Positions 1 through 8,440 of a stretch of 22,769 bases of DNA are shown in pieces (within the stretch, counting starts at the first letter, position 1; each line of letters starts with the position of its first letter). Below the pieces are notes generated by a model that saw only the letters and a list, made by a program, of their open reading frames with translations, was not told the DNA's origin and did not search any database. This DNA is from Pelagophyceae sp. CCMP2097 (Eukaryota > Sar > Pelagophyceae), in the NCBI GenBank assembly GCA_026770575.1, contig MU657205.1:47634-70402 (forward strand). The letters run 5' to 3'. Position numbers and translations under genes: made by a program.

Positions 1-100
1 TGCGTGAGGCGGCTGCGCCGCCTGCGACGGCTGAACCGCGAGCAGCGGCAGCAAGAGGCGGCTGCGCCGCATGCGGTGGCTGCGCAGCAAGCAAAACTCC
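1..100. repeat. Palindromic GCGGCTGCGCCGC repeats, left array
   Basis: Three diverged copies of a short unit centred on GCGGCTGCGCCGC, whose GCGGC and GCCGC arms can pair across TGC. The first copy shares a 26-base start with the array at 22463, and the spacer around positions 36-53 (GAGCAGCGGCAGCAAG) recurs at 22609-22627 with one change. The two ends of the window therefore carry the same dispersed family in the same orientation. Peptides readable through it are by-products of the GC-rich unit. Confidence 0.85.
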
Positions 101-956
101 GGACTCGCGTCGCTTCCCCGTGGTTTCCCCTCTATGACCATCGTCGGTGGGTACCCGAATCGCCTGGGGGTGCACTCATATCGCGCCGTCGTGTTTCTGA
201 GGGTGCGTGCGCGAGACGTTACTTGTAAGAAAACGCCGCGCAGCGGCCTCGCCGTTACTGATGCCGGTTTGTATTTGTTGTGACGGAGAACGGTTTGCAT
301 TTTAGTGCAATTGGCTTAGGAGGTCCGAGGGCCACCCGTCAATCTTCTAAAGTTTAAAATACAAGATTTTGACCGACTTCTGCGAAGATTTTGACTTCTG
401 CTCTGTCGGGGAGCGGTTATTGAATTTGACATATTTCACAACTGTTGTTGAAAATTATTAAATAAAGGCTCTTAGAACCAGCCATTTATTTGAAAATAGT
501 GAAATTGTTAGGAAATGCGGTTACGAAAATTTTACTGCGGTTGAAGATGGTAATTGCAACAACAACGTAGTTTCAACGGACGGCGATGCGGCGGCTGCGT
601 CACAGCGAAACAGACCAGCATTAGCAACGGGTGGCCGCTGCGCGGCGTTATCTTTGCGGCCTGCGTCTCCCGCGGGCATAGCCGGCGGAGGCGCACGAGT
701 TTGCGCCAGGGATCCTTTCCAAAGATGCCCCCACTCGGGCGCGCCAAACGCAGTGCGCGAGAGCATGTCTTCCTCGGATGGAGTCGTCGCCGGGAGGCTT
801 AAGAAGAACTTGAGAAGAGTCTCGCAACGATTCCAACGACGGCGCGGTCGTCGGTCGCCGTGCTTCTTGGCGGTGGAAGCAGCGGGTCGGAGATGTGGCC
901 GAGATGGGAGCAGCGCAGCCGGGAGCAATGCGTACCTATTCGCTTCCGCGGCCTCG
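101..956. other. Intergenic, no gene recognised
   Basis: No protein-like reading was found. Positions 300-540 are clearly richer in A and T than the rest and lie downstream of the RING/Sel1 gene. The stretch also holds the inverted-repeat pair at 232-285 and 598-649. Short open frames on both strands at 520-950 are arginine- and alanine-rich, with no domain or conserved spacing. Confidence 0.6.
232..649. repeat. Imperfect inverted repeat, possible MITE remnant
   Basis: The left arm (232-285) and the reverse complement of the right arm (598-649) both start with AACGCCGCGCAGCGGCC and then agree at most positions through to TGTGACG. The roughly 310-bp interior has no coding signal. This arrangement suits a decayed non-autonomous transposon or fold-back element. 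No target-site duplication could be seen, so the class is unknown. Confidence 0.6.
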
Positions 957-1784
957 CTACACCCCGAGCGCCTCGACGGCGGCGACGGCCGCTGCGGCGT
1001 CGGCTGACCCATGGACTTTGGCGCGCTTGAGGAGGCGCACGGCCTCGTCCAAGTCCTGCGGCACGCCGAGGCCGCGCACGTGGCACAGACCGAGGCCGTA
1101 TAGAGCGTCTGCGTTGCCCTGCGCCGCGGCGAGGCGCCACCACTTCGCGGACTCAAAATACGATTGGGCCACGCCATTGCCGTCGTGGAAGAGAAGCCCG
1201 AGATTGTACTGCGCGATGGGCATAGACTGCTCGGCTGCGCGTTTGTACCACATCACAGCGGTTGGATAGTTGTTCTGGACGCCTTCCCCGTAGTCGTAAC
1301 ATCGACCCAAAGCGTTCTGAGCCTCTGCGTCGCCTTGCGCCGCAGCGAGCTGGTATAAATGAAACGCCCGCTTGGGGCTCTTCCGGAGTTCATGGCCTCC
1401 AGCTCGGTACATGTCTCCGAGCTGCAACTGCGCCACGGCGAGCCCCGAGTCCACGTGCTTCTGCAGCCAGCGCACCACTTCGGCATGCGAAGTGGGGGCA
1501 TTCGCTCGGCAGAGCGGGCACCGGGTGTCGTACTCGTCGCACTTGTGGGAGCACGGTATGCATATCCTCTGGCAGCAGCAGTCGAAGAACCGTTGCCCAC
1601 CAGCTTTGACTGGGAGCGGGTCGAGGCAGATGGCGCAAATGCCGCGCCAGGCCGGCTGGGCGCAATTCTGCGCAGTGGCCTTGGCCTTTGCCGTCTGCAC
1701 AGCCGATAAGCGCGCCTTGGAGCCGTCCGCCAATAAAACGTCGGCGACGATCGCCGGCTCTTCCTTGGGCTTTTTCGCCGGCAT
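957..1784 (-). CDS. RING-like zinc finger plus Sel1-repeat protein
   Basis: A single-exon gene of 275 residues. Residues 50-92 hold a RING-like cluster: C50-x2-C53, a cysteine run near 70-71, C75-x2-C78 and C89-P-L-C92. The histidine expected in a classical RING is not evident, so the fold may be an all-cysteine variant. Residues of about 115-262 form four Sel1-like repeats of roughly 36 residues, each with an ALG/NLG-type core followed by A-x-x-W/L-x-x-x-A-A-x-Q. Sel1 repeats make helical scaffolds for protein binding and RING domains often recruit E2 enzymes, so a ubiquitin-ligase or adaptor role is inferred and not shown. The N terminus is lysine- and alanine-rich with no signal peptide or membrane segment. 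The ATG at 1784 opens the frame just ahead of a lysine-rich start (MPAKKPK). Confidence 0.92.
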   Translation of the reverse strand: MPAKKPKEEPAIVADVLLADGSKARLSAVQTAKAKATAQNCAQPAWRGICAICLDPLPVKAGGQRFFDCCCQRICIPCSHKCDEYDTRCPLCRANAPTSHAEVVRWLQKHVDSGLAVAQLQLGDMYRAGGHELRKSPKRAFHLYQLAAAQGDAEAQNALGRCYDYGEGVQNNYPTAVMWYKRAAEQSMPIAQYNLGLLFHDGNGVAQSYFESAKWWRLAAAQGNADALYGLGLCHVRGLGVPQDLDEAVRLLKRAKVHGSADAAAAVAAVEALGV

Positions 1785-2176
1785 GAGCTCTTCGGTGCCT
1801 AGGCTAGTTTTCTCGACAAGAGCCTTGTCTCGCCGTGAATAACATAGTAGGAATTCCTAATCCAAAAGCCGTTGTAAAAACCGTCGAATGACGTTTATCG
1901 CTGAAAATACCGTATTTCGGGAAACGCGTTAAAAGTGACAGATTCGGACTCGCCGCGTCAGCGCACGTCGAATGCGCTAAGTGGCGTCTAAAATTTCCAA
2001 AATTTTAAAATTGATGATTTTTGAAAAATTAACGGTGATTTTCGTAAATTGCGGTGATTTTCAAACAAATTGATTGGTGAAAACGCAAGCAAAGACACCG
2101 TTCGAAGCGTCGTTGCGCCGCGTCGGCGTTGGCGGGGCGAGCCGAGTCGTATGGTAAAAGTGGAAACAATCCTTAG
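1785..2176. other. AT-rich intergenic spacer
   Basis: It lies between the RING/Sel1 start and the end of the MYND gene, both on the minus strand. The centre (about 1990-2080) is A/T-rich and contains GCGGTGATTTTC-like direct repeats. The promoter of the RING/Sel1 gene presumably lies here, but no specific element can be named. The MYND-side end carries the 40-bp tail at 2168-2207. Confidence 0.5.
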
Positions 2177-2207
2177 TTAGTAATAGCCGCCGGCCCCTTC
2201 GGGGCCC
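2168..2207 (-). repeat. Hairpin-bearing 40-bp tail, copy 1
   Basis: On the minus strand this covers the last codons of the MYND gene, its stop and the bases just after it. It contains the hairpin GGGCCCC-GAA-GGGGCC. The same 40 bases occur at 20907-20946 on the plus strand with three mismatches by hand count. A shared 3' processing or termination cassette, or a small mobile fragment, would both explain it. Confidence 0.85.
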
Positions 2208-2437
2208 TTAAGGAGCCGGTCCTGGAAGTCGGCGGCCATCTGCCTGCACTGCGCCTTGTGCCCTCGTTGCCAGTCGACGACCTGGCACGCCTTGGAGCAG
2301 TAGTGGCGATATTTGCACTTGGTGCATTGCTTGCCGCCCGGCGCGTGGCAGACGCAGCAGGCGCGCGCGCCGGCGGTGTCCATGTCTCCTCCACAAAACG
2401 AAGAGTCGGTGCAAGCCGCGCCGTCGGCGATTGCCAC
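2177..2437 (-). CDS. Small MYND zinc-finger protein
   Basis: An 86-residue protein with a complete MYND finger: C27-x2-C30-x7-C38-x2-C41-x5-C47-x3-C51-x8-H60-x3-C64, including the typical YCSKAC and DW-x-x-GHK segments. MYND fingers bind two zincs and dock onto short proline-containing peptides, commonly in transcriptional regulators. This protein is little more than the finger, so it may act as a stand-alone adaptor; that is inference. A second ATG at residue 19, just before the finger, is an alternative start. Residues 78-86 (GPEGAGGYY) are encoded by the hairpin-bearing tail that recurs past PRORP, so this C terminus may have been acquired with that tail. Same strand as the RING/Sel1 gene but 392 bp away. 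Confidence 0.87.
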   Translation of the reverse strand: MAIADGAACTDSSFCGGDMDTAGARACCVCHAPGGKQCTKCKYRHYCSKACQVVDWQRGHKAQCRQMAADFQDRLLKGPEGAGGYY

Positions 2438-2577
2438 TCTGGCTGCTCGCTCGCGGCCGCGAAGAAATCGATCGCTAGCCGGAGATCGGACCGCGAATGT
2501 TCAAGCTTAAGAGTCATGTGGGAGAAGGGGTTGAATCAAGTCCTCCTTAAGAATGGCGTCGGGACGGGTCGGGCTCC

Positions 2578-2912
2578 TCCCCGCCTCAAAGGGCCTCGCG
2601 AGTCGGACGCTGGGAAGCCTCGCAGGAACCCGTGGGGACCCAATGGACCCGCGACCCAAAAGAGATAGCATCGACCCAAGTCGAGATGGAATCGACCGAA
2701 TTCCTCTCTCGAGATGTTGGCAACACCTTACGAGGAAAGGGACCGCCAACGGCTTACGATCGCATTCAACAACTTGCTCTGCATCACGGGCCCGGTGATA
2801 AGCGGATTAGACTACTGAAGAAGAGATTCCGACATGGCAAGTTATGGAATCCATCAGAGGGCCAGCGCGGAGTCGCGTTTTCGCGCCGTCGTGCCGCGGT
2901 GCGCCTTGGCCA
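2578..2912 (+). repeat. Decayed duplicate of the AC19 3' region
   Basis: Three blocks match, in the same order and orientation, the region at 4255-4446: AAGGGCCTCGC with following GAGTCG; a 32-base identity (2627-2658 against 4314-4345) followed by TCGAGATGG-ATCGACC; and 2857-2882 against 4421-4446, where 24 of 26 bases agree and which lies inside the last coding exon of AC19. Spacing differs by about 120 bp, so one copy has an insertion or the other a deletion. The piece contains no intact AC19 reading. Confidence 0.8.
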
Positions 2913-3859
2913 TTGTCACCGTCGCTGCGATGGTGCGCGCCAGGGACCTCCTCCGGGGTCCCAAGAAAGGGCCCAGAGAAAGGCCCCGAGAAGGGTCCCC
3001 AACAAAATGATTCATACCGTGCTCACGCTCTCAACGTGGCCGTCGACTGGGGGATTCTAGTTCCGAACTATGCATGGTCCAATACCGTCCGAACAGCGTC
3101 GGGACGTCTTCGTCTGCCGACCTGCGTGCTCACAGGAGCTCGCGGGCCAGGGCAAGGAGGTTGCTCGACTGTTGGGCCAGTGCTGGCCAGTGGAAGATGA
3201 CCGACGGCGCACGCGCCGCTCCTCGCGAGCGCTTCTCGCAGCCGAAAACGGGCCCATAAACCCCAATAGGCGCGGCGCGGACGCCGTCCCCTAGACGCCA
3301 AGCCTACCTGTGTCTCGCGGCCGCATCGACTCGCGGTCGCATGCAGTCGCCTCATCCGCACCAGGGCGATCCCAAGGTGCGCCGCGTATCGCCGCTGCCG
3401 ACGTCACGAGAGCGCAGCATATGCCTCTTTGATTTTGCAACTTGGAGGCCCCTCCGTTTCAAAGGCTTGGGATGTTCCACGCCACCGTGCCGCAGAGATC
3501 CGACCACGGCGGACAGCGGCGCTGCGTCGGTGCTGGACACGGCAGGAGCGTCTGCGGCCGAGGTGATGGAGGCATGGACACGTTGAGACTGGCGCTATAC
3601 TTGTAGACGCTTGATAGATGCTCCGTGGCGAGGCCCTACACCAGCTCGGGTCGACCTGTGTCAGGGAATACCTGGGACAAGGTACGGCGCACAAGCGGCG
3701 CACCTTGGAAGAAGATGCCTCAAGCCAAGCGCATGGACCCTTCTTTGTCTTGCAGAGACTTTACAGCCAGATTGTCACGCTGCCCGAGAATGCTCCATGG
3801 CCAGCCGTGATCTCGTGACCAGAGCTGGGAAGCGTACACAGTGTGCTCGCATCCGTGCG

Positions 3860-4160
3860 ACGTCTGAATCCGTCGGGCGTCCACGTCTGTCGGGGGTCCG
3901 CGTCTCTCGGGCTTCCACGTCTCTCGGGGGTCCGCGTCCGTCGGGGTCCCGCATCTGTCGGGCGTCCACATCTGGCGGGCGTCCGCGTCCGTCGGGCGTC
4001 TACGTCCGTGGGGTCCGGGTCTGTCGGACGTCTGCGTCTATAGGGCGTCTGCCAGTGCGTCTGTAGGGGCGTCTGCGTCGGTGGAGGGCCCGCGTCTGTG
4101 CCGCGTCCGCGTTTATCGGGCGTCCGCTACTGCGGAACGTCCGCGTTTGCACCCTGTTTG
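3860..4160 (+). repeat. 17-bp minisatellite (GTCTGTCGGGCGTCCGC type)
   Basis: Around 15 degenerate tandem units of 17 bp of the form GTCYGTCGGGCGTCCRC, most regular between 3870 and 4010 and fading to the right. The unit is not a multiple of three, so translations run through all frames and produce repetitive Arg/Ser/Pro peptides on both strands; these are not genes. Confidence 0.88.
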
Positions 4161-4395
4161 CATCCGCACAGCCACAGATGCAGACTAGAGCAGACACAGA
4201 TAAAATCTTCGGGCCATCACAGACGAACGTCGGCGTCCGTGAGCGACTTTACTGAAGGGCCTCGCCCGCGCGCATCCTCGCGCGCGAGTCGCTGCGCGGG
4301 CAGCCTCGCAGGGAACCCGTGGGGACCCAATGGACCCGCGACCCACGTCGAGATGGCATCGACCCTATGTCGAGATGGGGTCGAGATGGAATTAA

Positions 4396-5066
4396 TTACG
4401 CCTCGTCGTCGGGGTCCTTCGAGGGCCAGTGCGGCGTCGCGTTTTGCGAGTTGAGCTGCGCCGACAAAGCGTCGCAAATGTCGCTCAGGTTGCTGAGGCC
4501 GTCGTCCAAGACCTTGGAAGCGGGCGGGCCTAGGGTTTTACTCTAGGCGAGCGGGCCGAAGTGGGTTTGCACTCTATGGTTTGCACTCAATGGTTTGCAC
4601 TCTCCGGCGGGCCTCGGATCATCGCCCCTCGGCCGTCCCGGTGGCGCCTCTCGGCCCCGCGGGTTTTGCGCACCGTTGGTCTGAAGGCGAACGTTCACGT
4701 ACGGCTCCGAAGGGTGCGGCACGGAGTACCCGGCAAACGACGTCGCAGGGCTACAGACGTCGCGGCGTCGACGGCGCGGGTATGACGGAGGGCGAGTCAA
4801 ACGGGCGGGACGCACTCTTGCATGATCACGTGACGGAGGGCGTTGCCTACGCACCGCGGCAAGGGTATAAGGGGTGGGTGACAAGTCCCCTCTTGCACTC
4901 GGCTCCCGGCCGGCCGTCCCCGGGATTGGAAGCCTATTGAAACCCTATGGAAATTACCGAGAGTATGGTCCTCGTCCCGGAAGATAAACGTCCGCTCCGC
5001 TTCGTTGCGCTCGTCCCCCAAGATGCGCAGCGCCTCCGCCTGCGGCGCCCAAGACGCCTTGGACAT
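4396..5066 (-). CDS. RPC19: RNA polymerase I/III subunit AC19 (four exons)
   Basis: Exons on the minus strand: 5066-4958, 4846-4816, 4750-4674 and 4529-4396; 116 residues. AC19 pairs with AC40 in the assembly platform of RNA polymerases I and III, the counterpart of bacterial alpha and of Rpb11. Diagnostic segments survive across the junctions: FRDEDHTLGNALRHVIM (exons 1-2), then D-P-A-T-S-F-A-G-Y-S-V-P-H-P-S-E-P (junction to exon 3), then VNVRLQTNG leading into the C-terminal helix around GLSNLSDICDAL. The HPSEP and RLQT signature favours AC19 over Rpb11. Donors are GTAATT, GTGCGT and GTGCGC; introns are 111, 65 and 144 nt and all phases fit. Exon 2 is only 31 nt. The start at 5066 gives the expected short N-terminal arm. 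Length is somewhat below the human (133) and yeast (142) proteins because both ends are short. Confidence 0.94.
4565..4612. repeat. 14-bp triplication inside AC19 intron 3
   Basis: Three consecutive copies of TTTGCACTCTATGG, the third truncated, lie in the last intron of the AC19 gene. They are absent elsewhere in the gene and do not touch the splice sites. Confidence 0.9.
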
Positions 5067-5199
5067 GGCGCTGCAGGGGCCGCGGGAAAGCGCGGGGGGC
5101 AGGACTATCGCCGACCGAGACGATTTAGCGATCTTTCCAGAACGCCGCGGAGGGGAGGAAGGAGCGAGGAGAGACTGGAGGAAGAAGGGCGGCTCGCAG

Positions 5200-6026
5200 T
5201 GCACCTCCCAGGCTCCCGTAGGGAGCCGATGGAAGAACGGTACGATCGCTAAAAATGATCGCCAACCTATGCGATAGCACGCTGTTACGTGCTGTTGGGG
5301 GTCGTGATGGTGATCGCATAGGTTGGCGGCTTTTTTTATAGCGATTACACCGTTCTACCATCGGCTCACTGTGAAACACTACGGGCAGAAAAGCCGAAAA
5401 TACATTGACCTCGCACATAAAATATGCAACTTGGGACGCCTTGTCCGCGCTGACAGTGGAAGCTATGGAGCTGATTTCGGTTCCATCGTACGGCCTCGTG
5501 TCTGGTCTCTGCGCAGCCCCAAAACATTTGCTCTAGGGGCACTGCGCGCCTCTACAAGACCACCAAGGCGGCTATGGTCGTAACTCGGTCAAATCGTCGA
5601 ACGGTATGCCTTTTCATACGCGAGGGGCTTGCCAAGGAGCACCTGAAGCCGGGCGAAACCGAAAAGGCATACCGTTTCGACATTTTATCAAGAGACTTGT
5701 CATTCCCGTGTGGGTGCTTCGTATAAAAAGCCAATACGTGCCTCTAGAGAGCCAAGAAGATGGGCCTTTGCGTTGCCAAGGCCATGCCACCGACTTCCAG
5801 AGCGGTTGCGAGCGCAATCATCCAAAAACACGTCCAGAACGCCCCATCGTTCGTCATCAAATCATCACAATATCTCATTAAGTACTTGAAAAGGAGTTTA
5901 TAAATTACCCCAAGGCTCAATAAGCCTGAATTTTCGGCTTATTACGATACTGAACTCTGTCTCCTTGTTTCACAGTGCGGCTCCCTACAATTGTACTACG
6001 GGAGCCTGGCCATGCTGGGAGGTGCA
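5200..6026. mobile_element. Palindromic MITE-like element, split by an insertion
   Basis: The left arm (5200-5275) pairs with 5313-5366 and then, after skipping 5367-5982, with 5983-6026. Matching tracts from the outside inward are TGCACCTCCCAG, GCTCCCGTAG, a 24-base block starting GTAGGGAGCCGATGG (one mismatch), and GCCAACCTATGCGAT at the inner end. The right arm holds two small extra pieces (about 9 and 11 nt). The loop contains a further hairpin, AGCACG...CGTGCT (5276-5293). Without the insertion the element is about 211 bp and almost wholly self-complementary, as in a MITE or fold-back element. No target-site duplication is clear at its outer ends. It begins about 130 bp upstream of the AC19 start. 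Confidence 0.85.
5367..5977. mobile_element. 611-bp non-autonomous DNA transposon with CACTGTG ends
   Basis: The ends are perfect 11-bp inverted repeats, CACTGTGAAAC at 5367 and GTTTCACAGTG ending at 5977, directly flanked by the 5-bp repeat CGGCT (5362-5366 and 5978-5982). A second inverted pair, AAGCCGAAAAT (5391-5401, 5930-5940), lies just inside, and an inner pair of about 18 bp sits at 5598-5615 and 5661-5678. No transposase-like frame is present, so it would need enzymes supplied elsewhere. Removing it together with one CGGCT restores the right arm of the surrounding palindrome, which is strong evidence of a real insertion. Terminal CAC-x-x-TG with a 5-bp GC-rich duplication resembles Transib/RAG-type elements; CACTA-type (3-bp duplications) fits less well. 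Confidence 0.85.
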
Positions 6027-7150
6027 AATCAAGCGCGGCGTCTCTTTGCGCAAGTATGGGCCACCAGTCCAGGAGCAGGGACGGGTACGGTTTTGCCCGT
6101 AACCCGCGAGTCGGGATCGACGGGTTTGCCCGGTTTCGCCAACCCGCCGACCCGCGGGTCTGGCCGTGGGACCCGCGGCCCGGCGGGCGCGGCGAAGGCG
6201 AAACCCGCGGTTAAACCGACAATCCGCGGGTTCTGCTATATAATTCCACGAGCGAGCATGCTGTGCACGACGGCTGGCCGTGGCGCACGCGGCGGCCTCG
6301 ACGGCCATGGAGGCTGATGCACGGCAAGGGCGCCTGTGAGGGAAAACTCGACGACGGGGTCACTCAGAAGCACGGATCATCAGAATTTCCGGCCCTTCCG
6401 GCTCACCACGGACGAGTATACTGTGCACGACGGCTCGATGCACACGAAGGCGTCATTGCCAGCCACGTCCGCACAGGCCACGGAAGCACCGTCCAAAGAC
6501 CTGTCGGAACGTCCACGCACGGCACTCTCCCGCTGCGTAGCGCAGCGACCCGGATTGTGCATCCATCCTTCCCTCCGGCAGGCGCCAGTGCCGTACCCGA
6601 CCTGGAGGCCGTCGATGGCGGCGGTCTCGCACACGGCGTCGCACCGGGTTTCCTCCAAAATCATCGTTTTTTTCTCTATTCGCGTGTATCATATATTGGG
6701 CTTCGGCCGCGCGGTCGCGAGCGGCGTTGACGTTGCAGCTACGTTGGCTCTTCGGAAAGGAGCTTTTCAAGTACGGGTACGACCCAACCCGACCCGACCC
6801 GGATTCTGCGTGCGTCGACCCGATCGACCCGCGACTCTCGGGTCTGGCCGTGGCCCGAACCCGAACCCGACCCGAGAAGGCGGGTTTGGTCGCTCGACAA
6901 ACCCGGAACCCTTTTGGTTTGGCACAAATTGAGCAACCCGACCCGACCCGAATACACCCTGCTCCTGCCGGAGGACTTTCCGCGTTCGAGTCGCACGGGG
7001 CCGTCTGCGGGGCCCTCGAGGACTTTCCAAGGGCGTCCCAATCGGACGATTCGCTCGGGGCCACGGGTCCGTTTTGAACTCTCCTCGAGGATCCGTGTAG
7101 GGCCTTTGTCGGGGCGTCTGTGGGGGCATGAAGGACCGTGGGGCCGCTCG
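6027..7150. other. ACCCG-rich blocks around a unique segment
   Basis: Two blocks rich in ACCCG/CGGGT (about 6085-6235 and 6775-6955) share the 15-mer CGGGTCTGGCCGTGG and surround a less repetitive 530-bp segment. That segment holds two direct copies of CTGTGCACGACGGCT (6259-6273 and 6419-6433). Frames are open on both strands but contain no recognisable domain; a 94-residue minus-strand frame at 6380-6664 is possible but unsupported. Confidence 0.55.
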
Positions 7151-8440
7151 GGGTCGCCTTCCGCACAGGGCCGTCCAAGGGACCGTCGACCTGTCTTGAG
7201 AGGGGCCACCCAAGCGACCGTCCGAGGGACCGCCCACGGGACCGTCCAAGGGACCGTCCACGGGACCCTCGAGAATGACTGTTGAGAGACCGCCGAAGCG
7301 ACCGTCGAGGGGCCGCGAGAGGGACTGCCGAGAGACCGTCCAATCGACCGTCTTTGGGACCGCCCAAGGAACAGTCCACGGGGCCGTCCGTCGAGCGACC
7401 GCCCAAGCGACCGTCCGAGTGACCACGAGGGACAGTCCAAGGGACCGTCAAGCGATCGCCCACGGGACCGTCGCACAGGGCCCGCAGTCGAGCGACCGTC
7501 CGAGCGACCGTCCGAGGGCCCGTCAAAGCGACTGCAGCAGAGCGCCCGTCCGAGGGACCGCCCAAGGGACCGCCCAAAGGACAGTCTACGGGGCCGTCGA
7601 GGGACCGCCCAAGGAGCTGCCCAAAGGAACTGTCCAAAGGACCACCCAAGCGACCGTCGAAGGGTCCGTCGAGAGACCGTCCAAGCGACCGTCCAAGGGA
7701 TCGGTCCAAGCAAGGGACCGTCGCAGAGGGCCCGTTTGGGGACCGCCAAAGGGACTACCGAGGCACCGCCATAGGGACCGTCCACGGGTCCGTCGAGCGC
7801 CCGTCCAATCGACATTGCAAGGGGCATCTCACGGGGGCAGGCACTCTCCGGGACCGTCCTTGCGACCGCCAAGGGGCCGTCGCAGAAGGACTGTCACAGA
7901 AGGACCGTCTTTGGGACCGCCCGAGCTCCTGTCAAAGTGACCAGGGGCCAGTCGAAAGGCCCGCCCACGGGACCGTCTCTGCGACCGTCCAAGGGACCGT
8001 CCGAGGGACCGCCCACGGGACGTCGCACGGGGGCCGCAGTCGAGCCCCCGTCCGAGCGACCGTCGAAGCGACCGCCGCAGAGGGCCCGTCCGAGTGACCG
8101 CCCGAGGGCTCGTCTACGGAGCCGTCGCAGGGGGCCCTCGAGGGGCCATCCAAGGAACTGCCCAAAGGAACTGTCCGAAGGACCACCCAAGCGACCGTCC
8201 AAGCGACTGTCAAAGGGTCCGTCGAGAGGGCGTCTAAGCGACCGTCCGAGGGACCGTCGCAGAGGGCCCCTCGGGGGACTTCCAAAGGGACTTCCGATGC
8301 GCCGCCATAGGGACCGTCCACGGGTCCGTCGAGCGACCGCCCAATCGACCGTGCACGGGACATCTCACGGGGGTCGGCAGTATCCGGGACCGTTCTTGCG
8401 ACCCCCGAGGGGCCGTCGCAGAAGGACTTTGGGACCATCT
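7150..8440 (+). repeat. 12-bp minisatellite GGGACCGTCCAA with higher-order copies
   Basis: A near-continuous array of GGGACCGTCCAA-type units, roughly a hundred if length is divided by unit size. A larger order is visible: about 280 bp at 7624-7905 is closely repeated at 8162-8440, an offset of about 538 bp, sharing irregular markers such as GCCATAGGGACCGTCCACGG and CATCTCACGGGGG. Because the unit is four codons long and lacks stops, several frames on both strands stay open for hundreds of residues; none looks like a protein. It does not lie inside any gene I can define. Confidence 0.92.

Larger units (their letters stand above)
2438..4395. other. Long stretch without a recognised gene
   Basis: About 2 kb between the MYND start and the AC19 stop. 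I read both strands and found no conserved domain or believable exon chain. Recognisable contents are the decayed duplicate of the AC19 3' region (about 2578-2912) and the 17-bp minisatellite (about 3860-4160). The part from 2920 to 3840 is unique-looking, moderately GC-rich sequence with only short frames. A lineage-specific gene with short exons could be hidden here. Confidence 0.5.

Noticed and set aside
3860..4160. A CRISPR-like array
   Set aside because: The units are directly adjacent 17-mers with no unique spacers, in a eukaryotic context.
6380..6664. A cysteine-containing 94-residue minus-strand protein
   Set aside because: There is no homology, signal peptide or splice support, and comparable frames are open on the opposite strand.
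6453..7872. Long minus-strand open frames (418 and 377 codons) of Gly-Arg-Ser-Leu type
   Set aside because: They are translations of the 12-bp array, have a four-residue period, and overlap equally open frames in other phases.
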